Shown here: positions 52,052 through 61,690 of the stretch, piece by piece
Numbering within the stretch: the stretch's first letter is position 1
Layout of the letters: each line of letters begins with the position of its first letter
Source: Vibrio diazotrophicus
Lineage (GTDB): Bacteria > Pseudomonadota > Gammaproteobacteria > Enterobacterales > Vibrionaceae
DNA: 64,000 nucleotides
Reading direction: 5' to 3'
Assembly (NCBI RefSeq): GCF_038452265.1
Contig: NZ_CP151842.1
Location: 1,054,001 to 1,118,000 of the forward strand
Program-made: the position numbers and the translations under genes
The notes under the pieces: generated by a model
Database searches by the model: none
Told to the model about the DNA's origin: nothing
Seen by the model: the letters and a program-made list of their open reading frames with translations, nothing else

Positions 52052-52732
52052 ATGCCCTCACACACTCCGGTGATCACTGTCGACGGCCCAAGTGGCGCAG
52101 GCAAAGGCACCCTTTGTATGCTATTGGCAAACAAACTCGGTTTTCATCTTTTAGACTCAGGTGCGATTTATCGCGTATTAGCACTTGCAGCTATCCATCA
52201 TGGTGTGGATCTTGAGTCCGAAGACGCGTTAGTGCCTCTGGCTATGCATTTAGATGTTCAGTTCATCGCTGAAGGTGACTTAGTTAAAGTTATCCTTGAG
52301 GGCGAAGATGTTTCCAAAGAACTGCGCAAAGAAGAGACTGGCATGGCGGCTTCTAAAGTCGCGGCTCAACCTCGCGTGCGTGAGGCTTTGCTGCGCAGAC
52401 AACGCGCATTTGCTGAAGGCAATGGCTTAGTAGCTGACGGTCGTGATATGGGAACGGTGGTATTCCCTAATGCTGAAGCTAAAATTTTCTTAGATGCTAG
52501 CGCTGAAGAAAGAGCTCGTAGACGATTCAAGCAGTTGCAACTGAAGGGGCTTGATGTTAAATTTGACGCCCTTTTAAGCGAAATCCAAGAGCGTGACGAT
52601 CGAGATCGTAACCGCCCAGTGGCTCCATTACGCCCTGCAGAGGATGCGCTTGTGCTTGATTCAACCGAAATGTCTATCGACGAAGTTGTCGAAAAAGCAC
52701 TACAATATATCGAATCGAAGTTGGCGGAATAA
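52052..52732 (+). CDS. cmk: Cytidylate kinase
   Basis: A 226-aa kinase that phosphorylates CMP and dCMP. The P-loop is VDGPSGAGKGTLC; the NMP-binding region has LDSGAIYRVLALAA and DGRDMGTVVFPNA; the lid part is RRRFKQLQLKG. Full length for the family. It stands directly upstream of rpsA, the classical order, with a gap of 105 nt. Confidence 0.96.
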   Translation: MPSHTPVITVDGPSGAGKGTLCMLLANKLGFHLLDSGAIYRVLALAAIHHGVDLESEDALVPLAMHLDVQFIAEGDLVKVILEGEDVSKELRKEETGMAASKVAAQPRVREALLRRQRAFAEGNGLVADGRDMGTVVFPNAEAKIFLDASAEERARRRFKQLQLKGLDVKFDALLSEIQERDDRDRNRPVAPLRPAEDALVLDSTEMSIDEVVEKALQYIESKLAE

Positions 52733-52837
52733 ACCACGTTAGCTAAGAGCGTTGGTCGCAAGGATGATGACTGGCGAATTTAATAACCCCCATGCGGTAG
52801 GATGCCCGTGGACGTTTAATTATTGAAGATTAAATAA

Positions 52838-54508
52838 ATGACTGAATCTTTTGCTCAACTCTTTGAAGAGTTCCTAAATGAAACTGAGTTCCAACAAGGT
52901 AGTATCGTTAAAGGTACTGTAGTAGCTATCGAGAACGGTTACGTTCTTGTAGATGCTGGCCTTAAGTCTGAGTCTGCTATCCCTGCTGAACAGTTCAAGA
53001 ACGCTGCTGGCGAACTTGAAGTTGAAGTTGGTTCTGAAGTAGATGTTGCTCTAGACGCTGTTGAAGACGGTTTCGGTGAAACTCAACTTTCTCGTGAGAA
53101 AGCTAAGCGTCACGAATCATGGATCGTTCTTGAGAAAGCATACGAAGAAGCTGAAACTGTTGTTGGTATCATCAACGGTAAAGTTAAAGGCGGTTTCACT
53201 GTTGAACTAAACGGTATCCGTGCATTCCTTCCAGGCTCTCTAGTAGACGTACGTCCAATCCGTGACACTGCTCACCTAGAAAACAAAGAGCTAGAGTTCA
53301 AAGTTATCAAGCTAGACCAGAAACGTAACAACGTAGTTGTTTCTCGTCGTGCTGTTATCGAATCAGAAAGCAGCGTTGAGCGTGACGAACTTCTTGAAAC
53401 TCTACAAGAAGGTACTGAAGTTAAAGGTATCGTTAAGAACCTTACTGACTACGGTGCATTCGTTGACCTTGGTGGTGTTGACGGTCTTCTACATATCACT
53501 GATATGGCATGGAAACGCGTTAAGCACCCATCAGAAATCGTTAACGTTGGTGACGAAATCCTAGTTAAAGTTCTTAAGTTCGACCGTGACCGTACTCGCG
53601 TATCACTAGGTCTTAAGCAACTAGGCGAAGATCCATGGGTAGCAATCGCTAAGCGTTACCCAGAAGGTCACAAACTATCTGGTCGCGTAACTAACCTAAC
53701 TGACTACGGCTGCTTCGTTGAAATCGAAGAAGGCGTTGAAGGTCTAGTTCACGTTTCAGAAATGGATTGGACTAACAAGAACATCCACCCATCTAAAGTT
53801 GTTAATGTTGGCGACGAAGTTGAGGTTATGGTTCTTGATATCGACGAAGAGCGTCGTCGTATCTCTCTAGGTCTGAAACAGTGTAAAGCTAACCCATGGC
53901 AGTCATTCGCTGAAGCGCAAGCTAAAGGCGACAAAGTTACTGGTAAGATCAAGTCAATCACTGACTTCGGTATCTTCATCGGTCTTGACGGCGGCATCGA
54001 CGGTCTAGTTCACCTATCTGACATCTCTTGGAACGTTCCTGGAGAAGAAGCTGTACGTGAGTACAAGAAAGGCGACGAGATCTCTGCAGTTGTTCTAGCA
54101 GTAGACGCAGAGCGTGAGCGTATCTCTCTAGGCGTTAAGCAAATGGAAAACGACCCATTCAATGCTTATGTAGCTGACAACAAGAAAGGTGCTCTAGTTA
54201 ACGGTACTGTTACTGCAGTTGACGCTAAAGGTGCAACTATCGAGCTAGAAGAAGGCGTAGAAGGTTACATCCGCGCTTCTGAAGTTGCTCGTGACCGCAT
54301 TGAAGATGCAACTCTAATCCTAAGCGTTGGTGACAGCGTTGAAGCGAAATTTACTGGTGTAGACCGTAAGAACCGCGTAATCAACCTATCTATCAAAGCT
54401 AAAGATGAAGCTGAAGAGCAAGAAGCAATGGCTTCTATCAACCAAGAAGATGGTGCTTCTTTCGGTAACGCAATGGCAGACGCTTTCAAAGCAGCTAAAG
54501 GCGAATAA
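52838..54508 (+). CDS. rpsA: 30S ribosomal protein S1
   Basis: A 556-aa protein of six S1 RNA-binding repeats. Repeats are recognisable by GTVVAIENGYVLVDAGLKSE, GIVKNLTDYGAFVDLGGVDG, GRVTNLTDYGCFVEIEEG, GKIKSITDFGIFIGLDGG and later copies. It unfolds mRNA leaders on the 30S subunit. Codon use is extremely biased, fitting very high expression. Terminated by a strong hairpin. Confidence 0.97.
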   Translation: MTESFAQLFEEFLNETEFQQGSIVKGTVVAIENGYVLVDAGLKSESAIPAEQFKNAAGELEVEVGSEVDVALDAVEDGFGETQLSREKAKRHESWIVLEKAYEEAETVVGIINGKVKGGFTVELNGIRAFLPGSLVDVRPIRDTAHLENKELEFKVIKLDQKRNNVVVSRRAVIESESSVERDELLETLQEGTEVKGIVKNLTDYGAFVDLGGVDGLLHITDMAWKRVKHPSEIVNVGDEILVKVLKFDRDRTRVSLGLKQLGEDPWVAIAKRYPEGHKLSGRVTNLTDYGCFVEIEEGVEGLVHVSEMDWTNKNIHPSKVVNVGDEVEVMVLDIDEERRRISLGLKQCKANPWQSFAEAQAKGDKVTGKIKSITDFGIFIGLDGGIDGLVHLSDISWNVPGEEAVREYKKGDEISAVVLAVDAERERISLGVKQMENDPFNAYVADNKKGALVNGTVTAVDAKGATIELEEGVEGYIRASEVARDRIEDATLILSVGDSVEAKFTGVDRKNRVINLSIKAKDEAEEQEAMASINQEDGASFGNAMADAFKAAKGE

Positions 54509-54532
54509 TAGCTATAGCTATCGCTAAATAAG

Positions 54533-54557
54533 AAGGAGCCGAAAGGCTCCTTTTTTT
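54533..54557 (+). terminator. Terminator after rpsA
   Basis: AAGGAGCC-GAAA-GGCTCCTT with a stable tetraloop and eight T. Confidence 0.95.
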
Positions 54558-54816
54558 TGCCTTAAAGCTTTCTAAGTTTAAAATTCTAGAATGTTTAACC
54601 CGCTGAACCTTATGCAATTAGTGGTCTTTTTCTTTAAAATAGAGTGTTTGCGCGGCATCTCTAACCTAGATGAGCTAATGTTTTAGTAAATAAACAGAAA
54701 TTCTTTATAAAACTATTAGGTGTTTTGCTGGATCATTTTCTACAATACAAAGTAAGTGTTTGTTGGAATTGATATTACTCACTATAATGAGTAATAAAAA
54801 ATCTGTGAGGGAAGTT

Positions 54817-55095
54817 ATGACTAAGTCTGAATTGATCGAAAGGCTCTGTGCTGAGCAAACACATCTGTCGGCAAAAGAAATCGAAGATGCGGTAAAAGAT
54901 ATTCTTGAGCATATGGCCAACACTCTAGAGAGTGGAGATCGCATCGAAATTCGTGGTTTCGGTAGTTTCTCTCTTCACTATCGCGAGCCACGCGTTGGCC
55001 GTAACCCTAAGACAGGTGAAAAAGTGGAACTTGAAGGCAAATATGTGCCTCATTTCAAACCTGGTAAGGAATTACGCGAGAGAGTGAACGGTTAA
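54817..55095 (+). CDS. ihfB: Integration host factor beta subunit
   Basis: A 92-aa HU/IHF-family protein starting MTKSELIERLCAEQ, with GAGGGAAG just upstream; the reading frame opens earlier (54760) but no ribosome site supports that. GFGSFSLHYREPRVGRNPKTG is the DNA-bending arm. It pairs with IhfA to bend DNA at specific sites. The order rpsA-ihfB-lapA-lapB-pyrF is the conserved one. IHF could also assist the sigma-54 promoter of dctPQM in this window. Confidence 0.96.
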   Translation: MTKSELIERLCAEQTHLSAKEIEDAVKDILEHMANTLESGDRIEIRGFGSFSLHYREPRVGRNPKTGEKVELEGKYVPHFKPGKELRERVNG

Positions 55096-55117
55096 ATTCT
55101 CTAGCTTGATGAAATTG

Positions 55118-55148
55118 GCGGCATACTGATGAGGTGTGCCGCTTTTTT
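55118..55148 (+). terminator. Terminator after ihfB
   Basis: GCGGCATAC / GTGTGCCGC (one T-G pair) with a 7-nt loop and six T. Confidence 0.9.
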
Positions 55149-55224
55149 ATGATATATAGACATGGTTTGTCAGGGCTTTTTCCTGCATAATCAGTAAAGC
55201 CGATTTATTGATAGGTGATGGACT

Positions 55225-55512
55225 ATGAAAATTATAAAAATCGTTGTGGTACTCGCTCTCTTCTTGATTGCACTGGCTTTGGGTTCCCAAAACCAAGAAG
55301 TCGTGACTTTCAATTATCTACTCGCACAAGGTGAGTTTCATCTATCCACTCTCCTCGGTTCTGTATTTGTCACTGGCTTTGTCCTTGCTTGGATTATTTT
55401 TGGCAGCTTACATCTTAAATCTCAATTGAAAGTACGTAAGTTAAACAAACAACTTAAAAAAGCGACGCCAGCAGTTAAAGACTCATCTGAAAACAGAGTT
55501 AATATTGGATAA
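55225..55512 (+). CDS. lapA: LPS assembly protein A
   Basis: A 95-aa inner-membrane protein (YciS family, DUF1049) with two helices (about 4-20 and 40-63) and a basic coiled C-terminal tail. SQNQEVVTFNYLLAQGEFHLS between the helices is typical. With LapB it controls the level of LpxC, the key enzyme of LPS synthesis. lapB starts 12 nt downstream. Confidence 0.92.
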   Translation: MKIIKIVVVLALFLIALALGSQNQEVVTFNYLLAQGEFHLSTLLGSVFVTGFVLAWIIFGSLHLKSQLKVRKLNKQLKKATPAVKDSSENRVNIG

Positions 55513-55524
55513 GGCTGTTTTTAG

Positions 55525-56694
55525 ATGTTAGAAATTCTCTTCTTGTTACTACCAATCGCTGCCGCTTATGGTTGGTATATGGGTAATCGTAGTGCCCAGC
55601 ATGACAAGCAGAAGCATTCTCACCAAATCTCACGTCAATATGTTACGGGTTTAAACCTGCTATTGTCTGATCAGTCAGACAAGGCAGTTGATCACTTTAT
55701 TGAACTTCTTCAAGTAGATAACGAGACCATAGACACTCACCTTGCTTTAGGTAATTTGTTTCGTTCCCGAGGGGAAGTTGATCGTGCTATTCGCATCCAC
55801 CAAAACCTAATCTCCCGGTCAGGGCTGACCATAGAACAGAAAAATCTGGCTCTTCAGCAGCTAGCGAAAGATTACATGGTCTCCGGTTTCTTGGATCGCG
55901 CGGAGAAAATTTTTGAACAACTTATCGATGAGCCTGAGCATCGCGAGTCCGCTTTACAGCAGTTGACATCCATTTATCAGCAAACACGTGAATGGCACAA
56001 AGCCATTGAATGTGCATCAGCGTTGGTAAAAATGGGACGAAAACGCATGAAGAGCAGCATTGCTCATTTCTTGTGTGAGTTGGCAATGCAGGAAAAAGCA
56101 AATGGTAGCGACAGCAAAAGTATTCAGCTTTTTAAACGAGCACTAGCAGAAGATCCTAAATGTGTGAGAGCAAGTATTGCTCTAGGCAAGTCTTACTTAG
56201 AAAGTGAAGATTATAAGCAGACTATCCATTACATGAAGATGGTTCTGGATCAAGATATCGACTTCATCGGTGAAGTATTACCTACACTGGCTGAGTGTTA
56301 CTACCATCTTGGTCAAGAGCACGAACTGGTCGAGTTTCTGCGTAAGTGTATTGAAAACAAAGCGGGTGTATCTGCCGAGTTAATGCTGGCTCAGTTGGTT
56401 GCTCAGCATGAGGGTGTTGCAACTGCGCAAGAACTGTTAACTCGTCAGTTAGTGAAGAACCCAACGATGAAAGGTTTCTATCGTCTGATCGATTATCATA
56501 TTGCTGAGGCAGAAGAAGGGCGAGCGAAAGCCAGTTTGTCTACGCTTAAGAAGCTTGTCGGTGAACAGTTAAAAGTTAAGCCGCATTATCGATGTCGGAA
56601 ATGTGGATTTTCAACCCATTCTTTATATTGGCACTGTCCTTCTTGTAAAGGGTGGGGATCCGTCAAACCGATTCGGGGTTTGGATGGAGAATAG
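55525..56694 (+). CDS. lapB: LPS assembly protein B
   Basis: A 389-aa protein (YciM) anchored by an N-terminal helix (about 2-18). The middle consists of about nine TPR-like repeats (for example THLALGNLFRSRGEVDRA, CVRASIALGKSYLESEDY). The C terminus has a rubredoxin-like metal knot with CRKCGF and CPSCKGWG. It brings LpxC to the FtsH protease. It is coupled to lapA. Confidence 0.95.
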   Translation: MLEILFLLLPIAAAYGWYMGNRSAQHDKQKHSHQISRQYVTGLNLLLSDQSDKAVDHFIELLQVDNETIDTHLALGNLFRSRGEVDRAIRIHQNLISRSGLTIEQKNLALQQLAKDYMVSGFLDRAEKIFEQLIDEPEHRESALQQLTSIYQQTREWHKAIECASALVKMGRKRMKSSIAHFLCELAMQEKANGSDSKSIQLFKRALAEDPKCVRASIALGKSYLESEDYKQTIHYMKMVLDQDIDFIGEVLPTLAECYYHLGQEHELVEFLRKCIENKAGVSAELMLAQLVAQHEGVATAQELLTRQLVKNPTMKGFYRLIDYHIAEAEEGRAKASLSTLKKLVGEQLKVKPHYRCRKCGFSTHSLYWHCPSCKGWGSVKPIRGLDGE

Positions 56695-56744
56695 TAATAG
56701 GTCAAAAGGCCACCATTATTGGTTTGTCATCAGCCAATAAGACT

Positions 56745-56771
56745 TGCAGCTCTAATGGCTGCATTTTTTTA
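56745..56771 (+). terminator. Terminator/attenuator before pyrF
   Basis: TGCAGC / GCTGCA followed by seven T, 27 nt before the pyrF start. An alternative stem TTATTGG / CCAATAA overlaps it upstream, so attenuation of read-through into pyrF is possible. Confidence 0.7.
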
Positions 56772-56797
56772 AGCTCAATCAATACTTAGGAGTAGAA

Positions 56798-57493
56798 ATG
56801 AACGACCAGAAAGTGATCGTTGCACTGGATTATGATAATCAAGCGGATGCGCTTGCATTTGTCAGTAGAATCGACCCAACAAGCTGTCGCTTAAAAGTGG
56901 GCAAAGAGATGTTTACGCTTTTTGGCCCAGATTTCGTTCGTGAACTACATAAACGTGGCTTCTCTGTATTCTTAGATCTTAAGTTTCATGACATCCCAAA
57001 TACCTGTTCTAAAGCAGTAAAAGCTGCCGCTGAACTTGGAGTTTGGATGGTCAACGTCCATGCTAGTGGTGGTGAGCGCATGATGGCTGCTTCTCGAGAA
57101 ATCTTAGAACCGTATGGTAAAGACCGTCCATTGTTAATTGGTGTAACGGTATTGACGAGCATGGAGCAAAGTGATCTTGCTGGTATTGGCTTGGATATTA
57201 AACCTCAGGATCAAGTAATGCGTTTAGCGACCCTGACAAAAAATGCTGGCTTAGATGGCGTGGTGTGTTCTGCACAAGAATCTCAAATGCTCAAACAAAG
57301 CTTAGGTAAGGAGTTTAAATTGGTGACTCCTGGTATTCGTCCGGCTGGCGCTGATGTTGGTGATCAACGCCGTATTATGACGCCATATGAAGCCGTTAAA
57401 GCAGGCTCAGATTACCTAGTAATTGGCCGACCAATCACTCAAGCTGCAGACCCAGCCGTAGTACTTGCAGAAATTAACGCATCATTAGCGTAA
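56798..57493 (+). CDS. pyrF: Orotidine 5'-phosphate decarboxylase
   Basis: A 231-aa TIM-barrel enzyme converting OMP to UMP. The catalytic motif is FLDLKFHDIPNT; the phosphate-binding parts are LVTPGIRPAG and YLVIGRPITQA. TAGGAG precedes the ATG. Full length. It follows lapB and ends at a bidirectional terminator. Confidence 0.97.
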   Translation: MNDQKVIVALDYDNQADALAFVSRIDPTSCRLKVGKEMFTLFGPDFVRELHKRGFSVFLDLKFHDIPNTCSKAVKAAAELGVWMVNVHASGGERMMAASREILEPYGKDRPLLIGVTVLTSMEQSDLAGIGLDIKPQDQVMRLATLTKNAGLDGVVCSAQESQMLKQSLGKEFKLVTPGIRPAGADVGDQRRIMTPYEAVKAGSDYLVIGRPITQAADPAVVLAEINASLA

Positions 57494-57506
57494 GTAATTG
57501 AACTAC

Positions 57507-57536
57507 AAAAAAGCCAGCGATACTCGCTGGCTTTTT
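57507..57536. terminator. Bidirectional terminator
   Basis: AAAAGCCAGCGA / TCGCTGGCTTTT with a TAC loop lies between the converging pyrF and miaE genes. Confidence 0.93.
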
Positions 57537-58307
57537 CTATACCGGGGAACCGGAATGGAATCGAAACTCAGTGTCGTTGGAAGAGATAAGCTTGGCTTCT
57601 ACTTCGCCAAAATACTTAACTCTGTCTGTAATATCTTGTGTAGATATTTTCTCAGCAAGTGCTAAGTAATCCTGATAGTGACGTGCTTCAGAGCGCAAGA
57701 GAGAAATATAGAACTTCTGAATAGATTCTTCTAAATAAGGAGCGAGCTTAGCAAAGCGTTCGCATGAGCGGGCTTCGATATATGCACCGATAATTAGCTT
57801 ATCTATAAGAGCTTCTGGTTCATAAGTTCGGACGTGTTTTATCATGCCTTTCGCGTAACGACTCGCTGTAATAGGGCGATATTCTAAGCCTTGTTGTTCA
57901 ATGATTTCCAAAACCTGATAAAAGTGATGCAGCTCTTCTTTAATAAGGAGGACCATTTTGTCAATCATGTCTTGTCCATAAGCGCAGCCTTCTTTGGCGC
58001 TAATTGATTTTGATAGCTGGCTTTTCCCGCACAACGTATCTAGGCTTCCTATGCCTTTGTAAGCAAATAGCTCATATGGCTCCACAAGCTGGGTTATCTG
58101 CTTTTTACCTTCTTCAGTAAGCGCATATCGCTTTAGTAAAAAAACAGCGCTCTGAGCCGCTTTCAGCTCACATAAGAGATGGTCGCGTAGGATTCTAGAT
58201 AAGTTCGCAGGTCTTCTGGCTTCTTCAATCCAAGCATCAGGTGTCGGGCATTGTAGAAACTGATGGATTGGGACGAGCAGAGTATTGAAGGTTTGGTCTT
58301 GGTTCAT
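57537..58307 (-). CDS. miaE: tRNA-(ms2io6A37) hydroxylase
   Basis: A 256-aa ferritin-like di-iron monooxygenase. The iron-binding Glu and Glu-x-x-His motifs are seen in LCELKAAQSA, EELHHFYQVLEI, IEARSCERFAKL and SEARHYQDYL. It hydroxylates the isopentenyl group on modified A37 of tRNAs reading U-codons, an oxygen-dependent step. The gene is followed by the pyrF terminator and preceded by a terminator of the next minus-strand gene. Confidence 0.9.
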   Translation of the reverse strand: MNQDQTFNTLLVPIHQFLQCPTPDAWIEEARRPANLSRILRDHLLCELKAAQSAVFLLKRYALTEEGKKQITQLVEPYELFAYKGIGSLDTLCGKSQLSKSISAKEGCAYGQDMIDKMVLLIKEELHHFYQVLEIIEQQGLEYRPITASRYAKGMIKHVRTYEPEALIDKLIIGAYIEARSCERFAKLAPYLEESIQKFYISLLRSEARHYQDYLALAEKISTQDITDRVKYFGEVEAKLISSNDTEFRFHSGSPV

Positions 58308-58314
58308 AATTCTT

Positions 58315-58344
58315 ATAATAAAAAAGGTTGCCGAGGCAACCTTT
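58315..58344 (-). terminator. Terminator after coiled-coil protein gene
   Basis: AAAGGTTGC / GCAACCTTT with a CGAG loop; on the minus strand it runs into TTTTTATTAT. It lies 35 nt after the stop at 58379. Confidence 0.88.
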
Positions 58345-58378
58345 CATCAAACTGAGTGTTACGTTGGTAACAAGTATA

Positions 58379-59143
58379 TTACCACTTTTTCTTTTCACCA
58401 AAGAGCGCTTCCATATCACTGTTACGTTCTTTTTCTTCAATCTCTTGAAGTTCAGTTGCGCTTTTTGATTGGCGTCTATGCTCGAGATCATCATACATTT
58501 GCTGTAGCTTATCTCGTGCTTGGTTTGAGTAGTTATCGTTCTTTGTGCTCAGAACATCTAAGCCTTTACGTAACAACTGAATCGCGGTACCCGGTTGGCC
58601 TCGAATGATCGAATCATTTGCTCGTTTAATAACGTTTTCAATGTTGATACGGACTTGAATATTTTCGAGACGAGCATTTTCAGTCACATAAGCTTGGGTT
58701 TCAAAGCGACCTTTATTATGTTCACTCTTGATCGTATCGCGTAAACGCTTGACCAGTTTAAGCATCACAATCGCTTGCTTATCACTGCTAGGAACTTTAA
58801 AGGTTGTACTGTCACCACCCGGATGATGTTCTTTCAAATGTTTAATTTGCGCATTCATATGTTCAATACGTTGTGCCAACTGTTTATTTTTTGGCTCAAG
58901 TTCAAGCATGTTTTGCAAGCAATCCAAAATTCGAATATTTAGGCAAAGCAATAATTCTTTACTAAAAGGCAGGTGATGAGCATTACCGATTAAATCTTCG
59001 GTAGCATCAATGATTGCCAAGTATTTTGAGGATTCTTGCTTTCTTGCCGCTTCAACTTTGACTTTATACTGCAACATAATGTTGTAGCCCAAAACCAAAA
59101 CTAACAGTACTGCAACCAGCGCAATGATTAAACCTATATTCAT
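58379..59143 (-). CDS. Membrane-anchored coiled-coil protein of unknown function
   Basis: A protein of 254 aa I know only as a conserved hypothetical of Vibrio-like bacteria. One N-terminal helix (about 4-22, LIIALVAVLLVLVLGYNI) probably anchors it in the inner membrane. The rest is highly helical and charged, with a Lys/Glu-rich C terminus. The ATG at 59143 has a GGAA ribosome site; the frame may start at 59167. It is divergent from cysB and monocistronic. Confidence 0.75.
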   Translation of the reverse strand: MNIGLIIALVAVLLVLVLGYNIMLQYKVKVEAARKQESSKYLAIIDATEDLIGNAHHLPFSKELLLCLNIRILDCLQNMLELEPKNKQLAQRIEHMNAQIKHLKEHHPGGDSTTFKVPSSDKQAIVMLKLVKRLRDTIKSEHNKGRFETQAYVTENARLENIQVRINIENVIKRANDSIIRGQPGTAIQLLRKGLDVLSTKNDNYSNQARDKLQQMYDDLEHRRQSKSATELQEIEEKERNSDMEALFGEKKKW

Positions 59144-59453
59144 AAATTCCGTGTCTTCATTTTTCAATGACTAGTGAATAGGATACAACAACATAACTTA
59201 TCACTACACCTAGAAATTTACTAATTTCATTATGTTTTTTTTGAAGCAAAAAAACGCTCCTATCTATTTTGTTTGAAGGTTCGCACAAAGTTTTGTCGCT
59301 AATACTTAAGAATAGAGTTAATTTTTCATCTTAAGCAGTATTTTCTTAAATTTATCTGTTTGCTGAGCTGTGAGACCTTGCAAATTCTATTAGTATGGAT
59401 ATATAACTAATAATTATAAAGCATACTCATTTAGGCAAGGAATTAGGGCAGTT

Positions 59454-60428
59454 ATGAAGTTGCAGCAATTAAAGTATATCGTTGAGGTGGTCAACCATAA
59501 TTTGAACGTTTCTGCCACAGCCGAGAGTTTGTATACATCTCAGCCAGGGATCAGTAAACAAGTTCGTTTATTGGAAGACGAGCTGGGCATTCAAATATTT
59601 GAACGAAGTGGTAAGCACCTTACTCAAGTAACGCAAGCTGGCGAAGATATTGTACGTATCTCGACAGAAATACTTTCTCGTGTCGAAAGTATCAAAGCCG
59701 TTGCGGGTGAACATACTCATCCAGAAATGGGTACGCTTAATATTTCAACTACTCATACGCAAGCACGCTATGCTCTGCCTGAAGTTATTAAAGGATTTAC
59801 TGCTCGTTATCCAAAGGTATCTCTTCATATGCACCAAGGGACGCCGAGTCAAATGTCTGAAGCAATTGCCAAGGGTGTAGCGAATTTTGCTATTGCAACT
59901 GAGGCATTGCATCTATACCAAGATGCAGTAATGCTACCTTGTTATCACTGGAACCGTTCAATTGTTGTCCCTAAAGATCATCCATTAACAAAAAAAGACC
60001 GCATCTCAATTGAAGATTTGGCTGCTTTTCCTTTAGTGACTTACGTGTTTGGTTTTACAGGGCGTTCTGAACTGGACACGGCTTTTAATCGGGTAGGGTT
60101 AACACCTAAGGTTGTCTTTACTGCTACAGATGCAGACGTTATCAAAACCTATGTTCGTATGGGGATTGGTGTTGGTGTGATTGCCAGCATGGCAATTGAT
60201 AAAGAGCAAGACAAAGACCTTGTCGCGATTGATGCGAGCCATATCTTCGGCGCGAGCACAACCAGTATTGGTTTCCGCAGAGGTACTTTCTTACGCTCTT
60301 ATATGTTTGATTTTATGGAGCGATTTGCGCCTCATTTGACCCGTCCGGTTGTTGAACAAGCTATCTCTCTGAAATCCAATATGGAGATTGAAGAGATGTT
60401 TAAAGATATTGAACTTCCGGTACGTTAA
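59454..60428 (+). CDS. cysB: LysR-type regulator CysB
   Basis: A 324-aa regulator of cysteine biosynthesis. The N terminus MKLQQLKYIVEVVNHNLNVS and TSQPGISKQVRLLEDELG are near-diagnostic for CysB. The effector domain binds N-acetylserine: STTHTQARYALPEV is the ligand region. In enterics CysB activates sulfate uptake and assimilation genes. The gene is not linked to cys genes in this window. Confidence 0.95.
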   Translation: MKLQQLKYIVEVVNHNLNVSATAESLYTSQPGISKQVRLLEDELGIQIFERSGKHLTQVTQAGEDIVRISTEILSRVESIKAVAGEHTHPEMGTLNISTTHTQARYALPEVIKGFTARYPKVSLHMHQGTPSQMSEAIAKGVANFAIATEALHLYQDAVMLPCYHWNRSIVVPKDHPLTKKDRISIEDLAAFPLVTYVFGFTGRSELDTAFNRVGLTPKVVFTATDADVIKTYVRMGIGVGVIASMAIDKEQDKDLVAIDASHIFGASTTSIGFRRGTFLRSYMFDFMERFAPHLTRPVVEQAISLKSNMEIEEMFKDIELPVR

Positions 60429-60449
60429 GGCTTTTACTTCATTTATCTC

Positions 60450-60481
60450 TCCCTCTAAACTACAGCCTGTTTAGGGGGAGC
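60450..60481 (+). promoter_or_regulatory. Hairpin covering the ribosome site of the next gene
   Basis: CTCCCTCTAAAC pairs with GTTTAGGGGGAG (12 bp, one T-G) and the 3' arm contains the GGGGGAG ribosome site, 1 nt before the ATG at 60483. It could lower translation of the methyltransferase gene; it may also act as the cysB terminator, but no T run follows. Confidence 0.6.
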
Positions 60482-60482
60482 T

Positions 60483-61685
60483 ATGCAGTCCAAATTTCAA
60501 ACTATCGATACTTATTTAGTCACGCACCAGTCTCTTTGGCGTTTTGAAGCATTTCTGCAATGTTTAGACGGCACTTCATTGTGGCAACAGCAATACCCTC
60601 AGTTGCATCACTGGCTCGAGAGTCTGAGCATAGAAGAGATCGAGCGTATGAAGAATGACACTGATGAGTTGATTAATCAGTTGTCTAACTTGATTCCTGA
60701 ACTTGGTCTTATTTCTCAACTAACACGTTTGCCCTTTACTCAGCATTCTGTATTGGAACGAAACCTTGTACTTGAGGCGGGAATTCCCGGAAGAAAGCTT
60801 TCTCAGATTAAAGCGTTAGGACAAAGTGTACTGAATCAGCATCATGGCCATGAGTGGTTAGAATGGTGTGCTGGAAAGGGGTATCTTGGTCGAATTCTTG
60901 CTTTTAATTCAAAGCAACCTGTTGTGAGTTTTGAGTATCAGCAAGCGCTTTGTGAATCTGGACAAAGTGATGCTGAACATCTCAATTTGCCGATGACTTT
61001 CGTTCAAGGCGACGCATTTGAATCAAAAAGTGCGCAAGTTTTTCACTCTGAGCAACATGCGGTTGCGCTGCATGCGTGTGGCGATTTGCATGTTCGATTG
61101 ATGCATTACGCCACAGCTGCCAAGACAAAAGCGGTTAGCTTTTCGCCATGCTGCTACCATTTGACTCACCATGATACTTATCAAGCTCAATCTTCTATGG
61201 GACAGAACTCCGAACTCCGATTAACCAAGCAAGAACTGCGAATCCCACTTCAGGAAACCGTAACTGGTGGAGAGCGAGTTAAACGTCACAGGCAGCAAGA
61301 AATGAGCTTCAGGCTGGGATTAGATGCTCTACTGAGAGAAGAATTAGGGTTTAGCGAATATATGCCCGTTCCTAGCATCAAGAAATCCATGTTGAGTGAA
61401 GGCTTTGAAGCGTTCTGTTTATGGGCAGCCGAGCAAAAAGGCATCCTTCTTCCAAAAGTGAATTTCTCACATTATGAAAAAGTGGGTACACAATATTTTT
61501 GGCAAATGGAACGGCTTAGTTTAGTTCAGCAAAGTTTTCGCCGCTTATTGGAGATTTGGCTAGTCTTAGATAAAGCGATGTTTTTGCAAGAGACAGGCTA
61601 TCACGTCGAGTTGAGCGAGTTTTGCAACAGAAAGGACACACCGAGAAATATCCTTATTCATGCAGTAAGAAATGAGAATTCATAG
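60483..61685 (+). CDS. SAM-dependent methyltransferase-like protein
   Basis: A 400-aa protein with a Rossmann methyltransferase core. Motif I is LEWCAGKGYLGRIL (about 130-143), followed by VVSFEYQQALCESG. ALHACGDLHVRLM and FSPCCYHLTHHDTY are typical of the family that includes the animal GSTCD protein. The first about 110 residues are helical and specific. No target is known. It lies 54 nt after cysB, so may be partly co-transcribed, with its ribosome site inside a hairpin. Confidence 0.8.
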   Translation: MQSKFQTIDTYLVTHQSLWRFEAFLQCLDGTSLWQQQYPQLHHWLESLSIEEIERMKNDTDELINQLSNLIPELGLISQLTRLPFTQHSVLERNLVLEAGIPGRKLSQIKALGQSVLNQHHGHEWLEWCAGKGYLGRILAFNSKQPVVSFEYQQALCESGQSDAEHLNLPMTFVQGDAFESKSAQVFHSEQHAVALHACGDLHVRLMHYATAAKTKAVSFSPCCYHLTHHDTYQAQSSMGQNSELRLTKQELRIPLQETVTGGERVKRHRQQEMSFRLGLDALLREELGFSEYMPVPSIKKSMLSEGFEAFCLWAAEQKGILLPKVNFSHYEKVGTQYFWQMERLSLVQQSFRRLLEIWLVLDKAMFLQETGYHVELSEFCNRKDTPRNILIHAVRNENS

Positions 61686-61690
61686 CGTCT

